DNA of 64,000 nt from Calvatia gigantea (lineage: Eukaryota; Basidiomycota; Agaricomycetes; Agaricales; Lycoperdaceae), in assembly GCA_025093985.1 (NCBI GenBank), contig JACAAK010000006.1, positions 1,488,001 through 1,552,000 of the forward strand, in the 5' to 3' direction. A program made the translations under genes and the position numbers. The notes beneath the pieces are model-generated. The model was given only the letters and a program-made list of their open reading frames with translations. It was not told where the DNA came from and searched no databases. This document shows, piece by piece, positions 12,161-25,060 of the stretch; positions within the stretch are counted from its first letter, which is position 1, and every line of letters begins with the position of its first letter.

Positions 12161-13244
12161 GCGAAACGAGAGAATTCAGGAATGGTTGATGTCACACCAG
12201 TACTCGGACAGGAGCATCCAATCCCCACTGTCGTCACTGGTTGACTGCTCAGGTCATCGTTTGTGGTGCCGCGGGAACCGTGGGTGATCAATTCCCTATA
12301 ATACGTTAGTGGTAAACATCGGGGTCACGCATCCTGGCCCCAACATATTTTGAAGCTCGGCGGTATTCTGTAAGCATTCGTTCGCCACGAGTTTGTAAGG
12401 GAGAGGCAGGAGGACGGGTCACCTGTCAAGGGACTATATACTGCGTCCGTTCAAAAGACGATTCGAGAGCCGGGACCAGTGTCATCCAAATCAACGTGCA
12501 ATCTCAAGATACAGCATGGCAACACCGTAAAACCCACAGCCCAAAACCTGGACAAGGCTGACATGAGTGAGGGTTTCGGAAGCCACGAGGCCCCGGACTT
12601 CTAACAGCATCTAACCCAGATAACTGCGAACGCCAAGCGACACAAGACCGAGGCCTTGCCCAACTCTCCAACATACCATTCTTCTATTCATAGAATGAAT
12701 CACAAGACATTTTCCGAAGACTATCCGTCGGCTTCCTATCGAAGGATAGCTAGCCGTTTTCCGCAAGGAACATGTGATGGGGCGGTTCTGCGAATCACGA
12801 TACTTACGTCTCGATATCTGCGATTTTACCTTTGCTCCCAAGAAGGCCTTTGGCTTCTGGGCGCGATCAATGAAGGCCTTGGACCTTCCTTTCTATTACC
12901 TTTTTTTAAACCATTGTGCCACAGACTTCTGGATCATTGCAGAACGATTTCGATAATGATTTAGAGAGTAAATACTGAACGATACCGGGCTGAAAGCCGC
13001 GAAACACCATTGTCAGTAAGGGTATAACGCGAGTATAGCGAGTCAAATGAAAGAAATAACGTCGTATGTGAACATAAACCTCCAAAAAAAACACACACAC
13101 AACAGTACTATGATACAAAAAATAGTCAGATGAAGCCGCGAAGGGCGCGTTGAAACCGCAGAACGACGAAAGAGATACGGTAAGAGTCGAATTTGTGAAG
13201 ACACGAACTGGTTCCTCCAACCTCAGGTTTTCGAGCAGACGGGT
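12161..13244. other. Intergenic, no gene seen
   Basis: About 1.1 kb between the MITE and the 3' end of the transporter gene. Short frames only; a small CA-rich run lies near 13090. Confidence 0.5.
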
Positions 13245-14330
13245 TTAATTAACCTTCTTCTTGAAAGCGCCGAGCGGGAGGCGGACAATTGCCATTTCTT
13301 CTGCGTTGAGCATCTCCGCAAGCCCGACGTAGTAAGCAATCATGGCTGTGATTGCACCGAGGACACCACCGGCTTTGGTTGTACTGTAATTGCGGAATCA
13401 GTACCCAAAAGCCCTATCACCCCAAAAGCGAGACTTACGCGACGGAGTGAGTCCATTCACCGCCAGCTAAGACGGCGAAGGTGGCGGTGAGGAAACCGAA
13501 TAAGGCGATGAAAGAAATGGATTTGCGCAGAGAAGCAACGCTGTATTTTTAGCATGTGAGACCGACGCGCCAAGTACCGACAAGGATACGTTCACTCACA
13601 GGAAGAGGAAAGTAACGATGAACCAGGTGATCAAATAAATTCCAAGAGCGCTCGAAAGATCATCACCCTTTCCTTCGTATGCTGCAAGAATGCCGCTTCC
13701 AGGAATGAAAATTGTGGCGAACGACATCCAAAAGGCACCATAGGAGCTGAATGCTATTCACAAACAGTACTGCGTTAGTGGTGGCTTGACAGGACGAGGA
13801 TGAATTTAATGCTTCGAATGCCAAGGACATGATCGACGGCGCCGGCGGTCGTACGCGCCGAACCTGATGACATCAGGTCTCCGCTCGCGGAATGAAAGGC
13901 GTCCGTCAGAGCAAAAGTAAGTGGTCGTTTGACCAATGTCGGAAAAACAGGAAGGAAGTGGGAAATTAAGAACACGAGTCTCACCCTGTACCACCGAAGA
14001 CGTTGCCCCTCGGGAACTCCCACATACCAGCAAGAAGTTGGACAAGACCACCACAAAAGATGGCCATGCCCACAACCGCATTAGGTTCATGCACTCCTCG
14101 GGTCTGAGCGTTGAATAGCGAGAGGATGAGCGTGGTCGAGGCGAAAGAGAATAGCCCGCTGTTGATTTTCAATTGTGGTCAACTTTCAATCGGTTGAGTC
14201 CAACGAGTACTCACAGTGTGCCAGGATTTGCCACTCGCGAAGGTCTCGGAGCACTTGGGGCCGTACTGGGTAGGCCATTGAGCCCTGCACCAGGGGTGAC
14301 ACTAGCTTTTTCGATGTCGTGGTTGGACAT
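13245..14330 (-). CDS. GPR1/FUN34/YaaH family transporter (acetate/ammonium type)
   Basis: Family members are six-TM plasma-membrane channels that move acetate or other short monocarboxylates in fungi. The start at 14330 opens MSNHDIEKASVTPG. After an intron it continues NPGTLGLFSF, the local form of the diagnostic NPAPLG signature. Further conserved blocks are VVGMAIFCGGLVQLLAGMWE, FSSYGAFWMSFATIFIPGSG, ALGIYLITWFIVTFLFL, ISFIALFGFLTATFAVLAGG and AYYVGLAEMLN. The end is LPLGAFKKKVN with stop at 13245-13247. At least five exons. The intron at about 13754-13991 is 238 nt, roughly four times longer than the others here; a GTACAG donor restores GNVFGAFSSYG. No disabling change seen. Substrate specificity cannot be read from sequence. 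Confidence 0.92.
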
Positions 14331-16996
14331 GGTTGACGAAAGTGGAGGGACCAACGGCGAGGGGGGATGTGTGGAGCTGAGAGAGCTGACACGGGTTTAA
14401 AGGAATCCCTCAGAGACAGGGTAACAACCGTCCCACATGGAACCTATTTATTGTGGATCGTGTCCGTGACAGGCAACTCATCCCTCCTTACCGGGACTAA
14501 GGAGGCGGACGCTAAGTTTATCGTATTCATGAGATCCCCACACAAGAATGGAGTAATCAGGCCCAAGCATCAATAAACTCAAATCCCCGGCAACGCGCTC
14601 GCATCAATCTGGACTAATCCCGAGGTTCCTTCTTGCACCTGGTGGAAAGAAACCCTCCAAGGCTATTCACTCTCGTAGATGAAGGAGTAAGGAGCGTAGA
14701 TCACCGGTAGCCAGTTCGTGGTTCGATAAAGCGAGCGTATATCCCAGATGTTCATTGAAGTATTGCGTCCACATCTTGCTGGTCTATTACACCCCCCCCC
14801 CCTTTTAGGCGGTTCGGACAATACAACAGCAATCTGTAAAATTTCCAAAATTTACCCCCCTTTGTTGAGGTAGCTGTTTTCCACGCAGATCGTAGCAAGA
14901 TCCCGTAACCACGTCGCTCCGGAGTCAGTTTCCTGAGCCTCAATCCCTCGAATGACATGTCCAGAAGAAGCAAGTGGTCTACCGTTTGACGTGAGCTCTC
15001 AGAGGGCACCAAAGTAGAGTCCATGCCGCCCATTGAACTAGCGTGAACTGGATTTGTCAAAGATCGCATGAGTGATAGGGCTTTGTTGCCGTCGACAAAA
15101 CCTGGGAACTGTCCCGGCAGCCGCGGTTATCGAGTGTATAAAGGATGTGGAGTAGCGACTCACCACAAGCCAGGTGATCCCCCTAATTGGATAAAAATAA
15201 ATACGTCACACTAACTCCTTCGGGAGTCTGATGTCCGCCTTTACCCCCCACTCACGGCCTGTCGCAATAATACCGGTGATGAAGATGAATTATCCAATTA
15301 ATGATAGATTTCTGGAAGACGATGGTTGACTACCCCAACCGCGCAACGATTCTGCAGAGTAGAAGGTCCTGCCTATGTACGTGTTACATGTGGAACATTT
15401 CGTCGCGTCGGGACACCTTCGGCAGGAAATTCTCTGCTAATCGAGATTCAAGGAGAGCCTCGCTTTTTACGACGTATTCGGTAGAACCATCATCCGTCCC
15501 AATGGACCATCATCCTGGTGTTTTAAGTAAGTCACCAGATCTCACATGTCAGGAGATCCCTCCGTAAGGAGTTGTTCATTCTTCAAGACGTATGACAACT
15601 TCCAGTTCAACCCCTCTTTCGCGCCAAACCCTGGGGTTTTGATTCAATACCTTGCTGATTTTTACTGTATCTCCTAAATCTTGAATATTCATTAAAGCCA
15701 TTCTCGCAGGCTTTATGAAGGAGTTTTGTCCTAGATCATCTCCAAATGGTTGGCTCCGATCCTTATGGAGAGGGTGAACTCAGGGTGGGATGTGATTCTG
15801 CTCTCCAACATGCCAGTCGCAACCTGTCGCAACATGTGGTCTACTTGTGACTCAATTACTCAACGAGCAATCATCTATGTATTCGGCATCTTCCCAGCGT
15901 CCCCCGTTTAGGAGAGGAGAGGACCGAATATGATACATGCAATCCCACTCGAAAAAAAACGACAGTTGAATATGAAATGGTTTTGGTGTGGTCGCGAAGT
16001 TCAGAAGAAATCGTCCCGGCCATTACAGGCGAGCAGAAGCGAAGAAGTGACATCAATGTGCTGATTTACTTCGCTTGTCGATCTTGAAATTAGGAGGATA
16101 AGTCGTGATAGGTGAGGACTACTCTTCTAGGAGGGATTATGTGTTCATTACACGAATTGAAACGATTGTAGATTGAACAGGGTGACTGTAACGCTAAAAG
16201 GACAGCATGAATCGAGCACCGCCCCTAACTCGGAACCTTGGCCTTGCTCTTGATACGCTCCAAGACGATCACAGAGGCCACATTTCACAATCAGGATCAT
16301 ACAACTGTCTCCGCAGTCTCCGCAACCTGATTTTACGGTCTATTACAACCGTCGAGACCTGGAGCTGGCATAACGATCCAGGTTATCCATTCCAATCAGC
16401 TGCATCCCTCCCGGATCCGTGAAGTCCCCCTCTCAGTTCGCACCTGTCTGCTAATCGAGAAACGCTTCCTACTATATCTGAGGCGCCACCTCCCCTAACT
16501 GAGAAAATGCTTCGGGGGTGCAAGTCACCAATTATCTAAGTGAACGGTCAAGTTAAAAGTGCAAAGCCTTCCGGTAAATACTTTCTCAAAACCCGCCTTA
16601 AATTTCTTCCCCCGATCACGTATCCTGGATCAGAGAAGCCCAACACAGCCTCTCAGGAACATTACCCACCAGTTCGGTTGTAAGGAGCTATGATAGGGAC
16701 GAAAACACTTATACTTGGACGTTGCTGCGAGGGTAACTCTATTGTTTTGTGTTTGGCATTGCCAGATGCTTTTTTCTCTCAAGTGGAAGTCTAAGAAAAA
16801 TTGTCTTGGTAAGACTCTCTGCTTGCTCGGTCTGAGGTTCTCGTGGTTCCATGAGTATTTTGATCGGTTTGAATTACACCTCCGATCACATAAGGAATTG
16901 TCGCTGAAAACGTGACAAAATGCAAACGCCAGGAACGCATTGCGAGATTCTGACCTCATGCTGTTAAATTGCCTCCTTCTGGTCATCTGTGGAAAG
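14331..16996. other. Gene-poor stretch with a C11 tract
   Basis: About 2.7 kb without a recognisable gene on either strand. The longest frame (14752-15069, -) has no known motif and crosses the C11 run at 14792-14802. Low coding density and the retrotransposon remnant next to it suggest an old, repeat-derived spacer. Confidence 0.45.
14792..14802. repeat. Poly(C) tract, 11 nt
   Basis: Uninterrupted C11 on the plus strand; a site where length errors are likely. Confidence 0.9.
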
Positions 16997-17499
16997 TTTT
17001 TTTTTTAAATACCATTTTTGGTCTTTTAGGTAGTGCCTACGTCAGACCTTTATCTACACCGTGATCCCTACTCTACTGTAACCTGAAACTGTATCTATGT
17101 CCGTGCCCCATGTGAGATGACTGTATAGCCGTGTACTATAGTAACTAGAGAGTGCTTCTACGGGCATGTGATGTATCTGAAAAAAATATGCACGTAAAGA
17201 AAGGAAGAAAGGAAACTATATACATGTCATCCCTCTCTGACATTGACCTCCCCTTTTCTCCGTATGCGTATGGCCTTCATCCCCGGGTTGTCCTTGAATC
17301 TCCCTGTCTCGCTAATGTATACGAAGAGTGCCTCCCACCCTTTCCTCGTGGCGAGGATGATGCTCTTGGTCAATTGCTTCCCTTTGAGCCTTCTTCTGAG
17401 TTCCCTTTTTTGTTTGCTGTACGCGCTGCAATGGAGCAGGTAGTGTTCCACTCTGAGTTGTGTCGGGATCGCCCTGCTCGGCCTGGGTAGCCCTTGCAC
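16997..17499 (-). mobile_element. 3' remnant of a non-LTR (LINE-type) retrotransposon
   Basis: On the minus strand, 17227-17499 encodes RVEHYLLHCSAYSKQKREL followed by RRRLKG, then GWEALFVYISETGRFKDNPG. The HYLLHC...Y..QR.ELRR...LF.YI..TGRF arrangement is the extreme C-terminus of fungal LINE polyproteins (reverse transcriptase/RNase H type). The stop at 17227 is followed by about 220 nt of 3' sequence ending in A10 (T10 at 16997-17006 on the plus strand), as expected of a retroposed 3' end. No reverse transcriptase core is visible upstream and the Cys pair usually before this block is missing. It is a 5'-truncated, decayed copy. Confidence 0.7.
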
Positions 17500-20400
17500 G
17501 GTCTTGTGATGCTCCTTTTACCGCCTTCCCTCCCCTAGCTCGTACATCCTCTCTCTCCTCGCCGCTGTTCCTCTGTTTTCCTCCATCTCTTCCCATATCC
17601 TATCCTTCAACTGCCTCTTGCACGTCCTCGTCTGTGGGAAGTAGGAATTGCCTCCAGTGTTTATATCAACAAACCCCAAGTAAATGCATCTCTTTCACAG
17701 CTTCCAGCTTTTTCGCGTGGATTTCTCGACAGCCGTTGAGGATGCGCTTAGCATGAGCTGCCTCAACTGCTCTCGGAAATTGCATCACGTCTAGATTTGG
17801 CTGATGTGATTTCATTGCGTCGGGCGCGTCCTAATTTTCTCTAATGTAGGATCTACCCGAGCAATGCTCAGTCTTGGAGAATTTTTTGAGAGGTGGCACA
17901 AATTTGTGTGGTATGGCATTCCCTTGCGGGGGGATACCCCACTAGGCGTTTCGGTATCCGGCGCCGGTAAGTGGGACCATCAATAGGTACCCTCAGGACG
18001 GTTGAGCTTCGTCGATCAATGTGGCCACTTCTAGTCACTGATGAATCGGTGAAGTTTCGGAGCAAAAGATATCGTCCCCAATAAGCACGTACTGAGCCTA
18101 CATCCCGATACGAGAACTTGGAGTCTTGTTGCTGACGGACGTTGGTTTCTCGTAGTTCGCAATTCAAACGTCACTAGATTACTCCCAGTTGCTTTCAGAG
18201 CCTCCCGTAGGCGACATAAGCGACCCGGCCTTACTCGCTATATCTACTACCGGGTTCGATGTGTCCGAATGCTAGTTTCACGCTGTTCTCCCTCTTCATG
18301 TCCGAGTAACCATTTTTGACATCCCATAGACCGGCGCCCGCGGCGCGAACGGGTTAAGCGTTTCAAGGGTACGGCTGGTTAGAGGATCTTGAGAGACATA
18401 TCAGAAGGGACAGTACAACATGTGCTGCTGGATCGAGTGGTAATCTGAAGTCACCTGGTTGCGCTTATTATCATCCAGGGTCTGAACAATTGGATTGGAG
18501 TGCTCTTGTGGACAGAGTGTTCGCCGGAAGATCTTATGGTTGCTAGTATATGTACAAAAAGAAGCATGCAGTCCGTACGTTGTCGCGGTATCCTTGACCT
18601 GAATTGAACCCCGTTCAATCACCCGCGCTCGAGAAAAAGGCATTGGTATTTACTTTACCGCCGAGTACCGGATCCTCTGCATTCCCCATTACCATATCCT
18701 CATTCATGAGATGCCCCCTTTGTCTCGCCTCCGGCTGGATTGGAATCCTGCAATAGGATACCATCGCGATGAGGATATTGCAAACCCCGTGTGGACTTAC
18801 TTGGAGAAATCTCTCCGTTCGGGTGGAGTATGTCGTTTGCGTTTTGACGGCGCTGGTTGAAATCGCCTGGTTGCCCAGAACAAATTCGTCATCGTTGGTG
18901 AAGAGATGAGGCGGCGGTTCAACGAATAGGGTGTGTCTGCGTCCGTCAGTCACGAGGCTTCGAAACCAAGTCCAGGAGATGAGAGGTAGGGGCCGAGAAC
19001 AACAGAGAAACGAGGGACAAGAGTTACGACGTCGGAAACATTGTCGAGAACGAGAGAGGTTTGGAACGAGAGTGTGTGTGACAAGAGACGACGAGAAACT
19101 GAGAGATGACGCGAGAGCGAGAGGCGAGACACACAATTTCAGAAGACTTTGAGAGAGAAGGAGAGTGGGTATCAACTATTAGGTGTCGAGCTAGTACTGG
19201 CTCTACCGTATTTAAGCTACAGAGAAGTCCGGCATTTCAGATTTTCTACGGTTACTCACAAGGACTGAATATGTACAACAGGAGAGCTAAGTTAGCGAGT
19301 TATGGAGACTAGGTGTGAAACTGTCAAAATAAAATAGGAAAATTTCTGAAACACATTGGTGAACCAAACTATCTAAAGGTTGAATAGGTATGTAGCTACG
19401 GAAGCGAGGAGTTTAAATTAATGAAATTTGCTGGTATGAGAGGCGGGGACAGTGGAAATGTTATACGAGGACGCAGAGGACTTGTCGAGGGATAGTCGGA
19501 TCGGAGGCGGATCGATGATGGTCGGAGTGACGGAATCTTCAATGGGCAGACTAAAAAGGCAGCCGACGTGCAGTCTCCACATTGGTATTTCTATTCTATT
19601 CCCCTTTAACGGTGTTCGCTTTTTGACATCCATCGATTCTCCATCCCCTATCACGGTTGGGTTATGCAAGGGTTGCCTGTACTTAAAAAATAATGGAACC
19701 GTCGTGCGTTTTGTGTACGGCTGGGACGATAATGAAGGAGCAGATGTCAAAAATCCAGGCCCTACTAACCCGGTTACACGATGGTGTTCAAGTCTCAATT
19801 TGGCCCATCGAAACCTGTCCTTAATAAATGACATTCAGAGAACCGTGACCAAAGAGGCCAAATCGTAAAAACGGCAACCAAGGCGCTTCCCCCCAGGCCC
19901 CAGGTTTGGCCAACGAAACGAACGGAAGTTGGGTGAGGGGGTACACTGGCGGCAGAAGCACAAGTCCAAATTGACACGGAGCCGCTTTTCTGAGCCGCAC
20001 TCGGATCACAAGGTAGCAGGTTAGCCGGTATGAGGTATTGGACCACTGGCAGTGGATGGTGTTTTTTTTGTCTCCGTGGAACGCTTTCAGATCGGGGGAA
20101 ACTGTGTCATTGTTTAAAGAAGGTGGCAATATTGCTCGACCCCACCAGACAGAAAAAATAGAAGTGGAAGCCCGAGCGCCTGAAGGCTCCCCAAAGGTGA
20201 TACGGTTATACGACACGACGGGAAAGGATAATGACGAGGCCGTGAGGGGGGAAGATGCAAGTCTGGGAAGATCAAGTTAGATACTCGGCATTCTTAGGAA
20301 ACGATCATCCTGTCCGAAGCCACGGTCTGAACTTCAAACATTGGCCCGCAGCAGATCCCTCCTTCCCCCAGATAGTTTGATCAAAAGTTGGCAGGCAAAA

Positions 20401-20632
20401 GATCATATAAAACTGTTAAATTCCCAGATTGTATACTACCGCGGCAAGCCGGTGCTGAGGGCTAAAAGCTTCTCCAGGCTGCAGCCGGAGATAACGGAAA
20501 GACCATAATCTTCAAGAGGTACAGGAAGCGGGAAATTTTTAAACGTAGCGAGCAGAGCCTGAGGCGCCGGATGGGCGACTAGGCAAAGTGATGATAAATT
20601 GAATTTTCTGAGAAACGTGGTATGTGCCCGAG
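17500..20632. other. Gene-poor region, no gene assigned
   Basis: About 3.1 kb with no recognised protein. The largest frame, 18615-19175 (-, about 186 codons), lies in a purine-skewed tract (GAGA-rich on the plus strand, about 18960-19160) and is Ser/Leu/Arg-biased, as expected from composition alone. Overlapping frames at 19418-19868 are open on both strands but resemble nothing known. Decayed transposon sequence is the likeliest content. Confidence 0.4.
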
Positions 20633-21856
20633 TCAGACCGAGGTGTGCGCCGAGCCAGACTCCTTGCGCTCAACAACCCCGCTTTCCACGTCCATTATCG
20701 TATTTGAAGGATGAGGAGGATTCCCGGGGGCGAAGTTGATAGCCGACACGGTGCCACTGCTAGCATGGAGGCTTCCCTCACGGCGATGAAATGCTTCGAC
20801 CATTTTTCTGTGCGCGTGACAAGCCAGGCATGCGGATAACGCTACACCAGGGATCGTACACACAATCCTGTCCATTCCAGGGACAAATTTTTGAAACGAA
20901 AAGACCCCGCCCAAAAACTGAATTAAGAAGGCCGCACTATTGACCGGTATCAGCACATCTGGAATGGCAATGTTGATGAGTTTTACTGACAGATAATATT
21001 GTTGGCCTCCACGAAGCATTGCCTTTGACATTGTTGGTAGGCCCCTGGTGGAGAACCAGGCGGCACTCCAGCTCTTTTGGGTCCCTAATTCCCGGTGAGT
21101 CTGGAAAGCAAGTCTATACGACACTGCGATGAACACAAGGGTGTCGAAGAGTGCTGGCATGAAGTCATCGAAAGGAACCCAACGCCCCGCCGCGTATATT
21201 GTGCAGTATTCCGTTCCGGGGATGTGTTTGCCATACGACCCAGGAATTAGCCCTATCACCACCCCGCACGATGCAAACCATAGAAAAGAGAAAATCCACC
21301 GAACAGAGCGTAGGTCGGCATAGACTGCATGTACCCTGCGCAAAAACAAAAATCCAGTGGTTGCCATTGTAACGACACAGAAAAAGCTTGAAGCAATTGG
21401 GACTCCTTTACATTCTTTGAGCGGAGTTGCTGTGCAGTGTTCAGTTCCAATCGCAACATGCTGGCGACGTTGGTGGCTACTTACTTGCCATTGTAACCCA
21501 CAGCGCCATGTACACAAGTGCGAAGAACCTGCGCGGTCTTGTCAGTCTCCCCAGTGTAAGCCCACCTGCTCGGTTAACCTTACCTGGCGAGAACAAAGCA
21601 TGCTGGGGTGACGAACCCACTGGATCGCTTGAGGGTCCTGATATCCTCAGGGATGTAGGCTAGAACGTCACATGCTACGGCCTTTGAAAATCCCCAGTTA
21701 AACAAGGAGAGGGCTATCAGAGTACACTATCAAACTTACACCAAGTACGCCGATATAGACATTCCTGGCTATTTCGAATTCTTTGACTTGGGCGGGAGTG
21801 AGGTGGTTCAAGTAAACATCGGGGCTGGGGAATGTGGTGTTGGTTCCGTTGGACAT
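20633..21856 (-). CDS. Seven-TM membrane protein, agaricomycete orphan family
   Basis: Predicted multi-pass membrane protein of a type common in mushroom genomes and without assigned function; it resembles a GPCR in topology only. The start at 21856 gives MSNGTNTTF with N-glycosylation sites in an extracellular N-terminus. Exons join as ...NVYIGVLG / AVACDVLAYIPEDIRTLKR / RFFALVYMALWVTMA / TTPLKECKGVPIASS, the last through a 52-nt intron. Helices follow in VVTMATTGFLFL, IFSFLWFASCGVVIGL, FDTLVFIAVSY, IAIPDVLIPVNSAAFLI and VCTIPGVALSACLAC. The Ser/Glu-rich cytoplasmic tail ends at 20633. It is unrelated in sequence to the plus-strand array at 42.8-51.9 kb. No break seen. Signalling role would be pure inference. 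Confidence 0.82.
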
Positions 21857-23814
21857 GGCTGGTTACAATTAATCTGTGGGATTACAACCTCGCCAATGGG
21901 ACTAGCGCAAAGCACTTGCCACTGATATACCCCAAATTGCTGTTTATTTTTACTCGTTGCAATGACACGAAGTCGTGTAAATTCCATTCCGCAACGGTTG
22001 GGAATCACAAGTTATTAAAGGCTTACACGAGACACGATTGTCAACCACCGTATCAGGATCATGATGATTATCTCTTCCCGGCATTGACTAGCCTGCTCAG
22101 AATCGAAGAGTCCAGCTGAGCGCCGCGGTACAACTCTTAGAGCACCACGATTGACTATACGCTACGCCAACCGCCTAATGTACATATGCCAAATTGAAGA
22201 CTCGTTTAGTGGATCCTGTAATACGACACACTTCACACATTCGAACCCAACACCTTATAATACTGGGATTTCATTCGTCGCGCCAACCCGTCAGCGCGGC
22301 AGCGGACGAATATGCTACTGTCGGAGGACGATTTTCCGACTCACATTTCGACAGCCGCCTGGCATAACATGGAGCGTTTCTTTTCTTCTATGTGATGCAT
22401 TGTTGGCTTCTGAGATTTTTACCGATTTTTTCTGTGCTTTTTTTATCCACACACTCAGTGTCTTGCCTAGATGAGTGGTACTGGATACCTGATCAACGGT
22501 CCCTTGAGGCCAATACTAAGTTAAAGCTCAGCCATCTCCAAACGAGGGTGTTAAGTGCATTATCAATAGCCAGGCTGGCATTTACGTAGCGACCAAATCA
22601 ATAGCTCAAGATAGACACTGATAGATGTCCAAGTTAGTAAAAACCGTACTTTGAGTACCACTCGTCCGGGATAGGCACCGTGAGCGCCAAGACAAAAAAG
22701 GTCTTCAGAAACAATGGTAAGCCATGCCTTGAGGAAGAGAATTACACTCTATGTATGGATAGCTGTTGAAACATAACTCAGAGGGCTGTCATCCCACTCC
22801 ACATTTTGATTAAGCCATGGTCCTCCCGCTGCAGTATCATGGAAGGGCGAGGTCGAGTTTTCCTTGTGGCGGCGGAGCGGGGGTAGATTGCTCCTATGCG
22901 GGAGTTGTCGGTGGGGGGTACCGGGGTGGACTGTGGTATGGATTGAGGGTGGTGGAGGGGAAGTTGTCAAATTGATCCGGTCGCCGTCACTCGATGTGCG
23001 TTCTTCGACGAGGAGGCGGGTCGTTGTATTGCCGTATGAAATTTCGACAGAGTTCGGGTGATTGATTTCTTATCTAGTTAACTATGCTACGTCTGTGTAT
23101 ACTACTCTTCTTCTCAATACCACAACTCCTCGGGTGGCGTGTATATCCCAGGTTCTGATCAGTTTGTGCGAAGTATTGATTGCGGCATTCTTCGGGGTCG
23201 TCTTGCTATTGCTGCGTTGGGAACTGAACGCCGGGATTGTGCCGTTAGGGCGGATGTTGCGGAAGAGCGGCATGCTTAGAACGAGCAACAAGATCGGTGT
23301 TACTTCTAGACCTCAAGGCAATTTCCGGGCACATATGTTGGTTGGCGCTACCTGGGGCAATTATGCCCATCCCCCCCTCCCCCCACGGTCACCACCATCG
23401 GGGGCTTTGTCGCTAAGTCGGGATGAGGAAATATCTCTGAGACCCGGGAGCGTTAGGTATTGCACTCGACATCGACTCTCCATGATAGGCACGCGGCTTG
23501 AGCCTGAACATTCAGCACGTGCGCGGATGCTATGAAGAGTGCTTCACGATAGCTCAGAGAGATATACCTTCTGGAACTACTACTGAGCGTGCCCTTGCAA
23601 ACCACCTTAGTTTCCGCAGATTTTACCTGCGGATGTCTTGAGATATGACGATCACGGCCGAGCCAACATGAATACTCCGTTACACATTGAATGGCGGACA
23701 GTTGCATCATAACATCTGATGAGCTGAGACTGAGCAGTAAAGACCACAACAGGATAGCAGAGAAGCCTAATTAGTATGCAGACACCATAGTACAAAACGG
23801 CAATGTGTTCCGTG
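21857..23814. other. No assigned gene; one hydrophobic open frame
   Basis: About 2 kb. The plus-strand frame 23062-23535 (157 codons) has one good membrane segment (around LISLCEVLIAAFFGVVLLLL). On the opposite strand, 22749-23067 is open with a Pro/Thr-rich composition. Neither matches a known family or shows clear splice extension, so both stay unassigned. Confidence 0.4.
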
Positions 23815-25060
23815 TTAGACCCAAACAAAGCTTGTACGTGTAGGGATATCCAAATTCCTGGCAACAACCGTCATATTTCTACCATCTTGATCTCTCCTCA
23901 GGACGACTGTACCCGCACTTCCGGTGACGCCAGCAGCGATCAGGAACTCCTCAGCCACCTTCTCGGAAGGTCCAAATTCTATGGCTCTGATTTGGTCAAG
24001 ACCTGTGTAAACGTAATTGACAACCTGGAGCCTTTCATCCTGCTGTCCTTTGTTTACCAACTCGAAAATTGTGATAGCATCACCACGAGGATCGAGTGCC
24101 GGTATTTCTGTTTGAGACGTAGATCAAAGGAGTTGGGAAACGTTCTGTCGGATTGGGGATAAGGATCTCCGCGGCAGCGAAAGAAGATCCCTGGGGTGGA
24201 TTGGGCGGGATAATTGTGGCGCTCGAAAGTATGGGAGAGGTTCCATTTGGAGCCGTGGGAATGGCTTGCACAGTCAAGGTTGAGCTAAGCTCATGGAGAG
24301 TGAATAATCTGTCCTCTGATCGTCCTGTCAGTCACGGCCTCATCAAGAAGGGAGAAATGCACCCACCGAACAATGCGATATGGCGTGGTCCACTACTGGA
24401 TGGCTGAGGAATGGAGCCTTGAATCGAAAACGAAGTAAGATTAGTTGCACTCTGAGCTAACCGCCAAATGACGTCTTGCCCCTTCTCATAACCTTCGAGT
24501 TAGTCCTTCTCATTACCGCTTAAAAGGCGGGATGAACGCGCACAAGGTCAGGCACAAAAACTTCGTTGCCATGTTCCACCACCATGTGTGGGTGAGATGC
24601 CGTATTGGGTTTTCGCGGGAACGATACTACAGCCGCACTCTTATCAAAGAGTAATGGTGAAGCCATTGTTGGGATTATTCGTCCGTTGCCGGTGTTGTAA
24701 TTCATCACACCGACTTGTCCCGTAGAAAGAGCCGTGGCGAATGCTGGATAATCGCCACCTGTAGCAACGGTGTCCTGGGGAGCTGACAAAGTTCCATCCG
24801 CGTTGATGACGAATGATTGAAGGGGACCCGGCTGGATTTCGTTCACGGCGCTAGAGCAGGATCCAATTGATCACAGTACAGAGCGCGAAAAGTAGGTATT
24901 ACTAGAGGATGTTGGCATTGATCGGATGTTGGGAGATCCACGAAGGGTTGGCGCCTGTCGAAGAGCGACTGACGACAGATAATGAAGAGGTCTGGGGATT
25001 AAACAAATAAGTGGCGATGAAGGTACTGTATCCACCTGCGAGTATCCGAAAGGAATTCAT
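23815..25060 (-). CDS. Lactonase-like seven-bladed beta-propeller protein, apparent one-base frameshift
   Basis: Belongs to the 6-phosphogluconolactonase / carboxy-cis,cis-muconate cyclase propeller family; family enzymes open or form lactones of sugar acids or aromatic breakdown products. The start at 25060 opens MNSFRILAGGYSTFIATYLF. A 52-nt intron (24851-24902) restores NANILYAVNEIQPGPLQSF. Conserved blocks follow: GVMNYNTGNG, SHPHMVVEHGNEVFVPDLG, DVIWRLAQ, SGPRHIALF, LIYVSNRN, DPRGDAITIF and TGLDQIRAIEFGP. After VSNRNT the frame must skip one base near 24097-24102 to read ALDPRGDAITIF; no intron fits. Length (about 390 residues) is normal for the family and no signal peptide is seen, so a cytosolic role is likely. 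Actual substrate unknown. Confidence 0.85.

Noticed and set aside
11787..12287. 166-codon plus-strand frame over the MITE
   Set aside because: It is produced by the repeated TTCGGACAAA motif and spans the element boundary and target duplication.
18615..19175. 186-codon minus-strand frame
   Set aside because: Composition follows the purine-rich tract beneath it; no domain, signal peptide or splice extension.
19418..19868. Overlapping 138-codon frames on opposite strands
   Set aside because: Both are open, neither has family features; likely chance.
20633..21856. The minus-strand seven-TM gene as a sixth member of the plus-strand array
   Set aside because: Helix motifs and exon pattern differ (no FE.FLYG microexon, no AGRIWW block); it is a separate family.
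23062..23535. Single-helix 157-codon open frame
   Set aside because: Plausible small membrane protein but without homology or splice context; the region is left unassigned.
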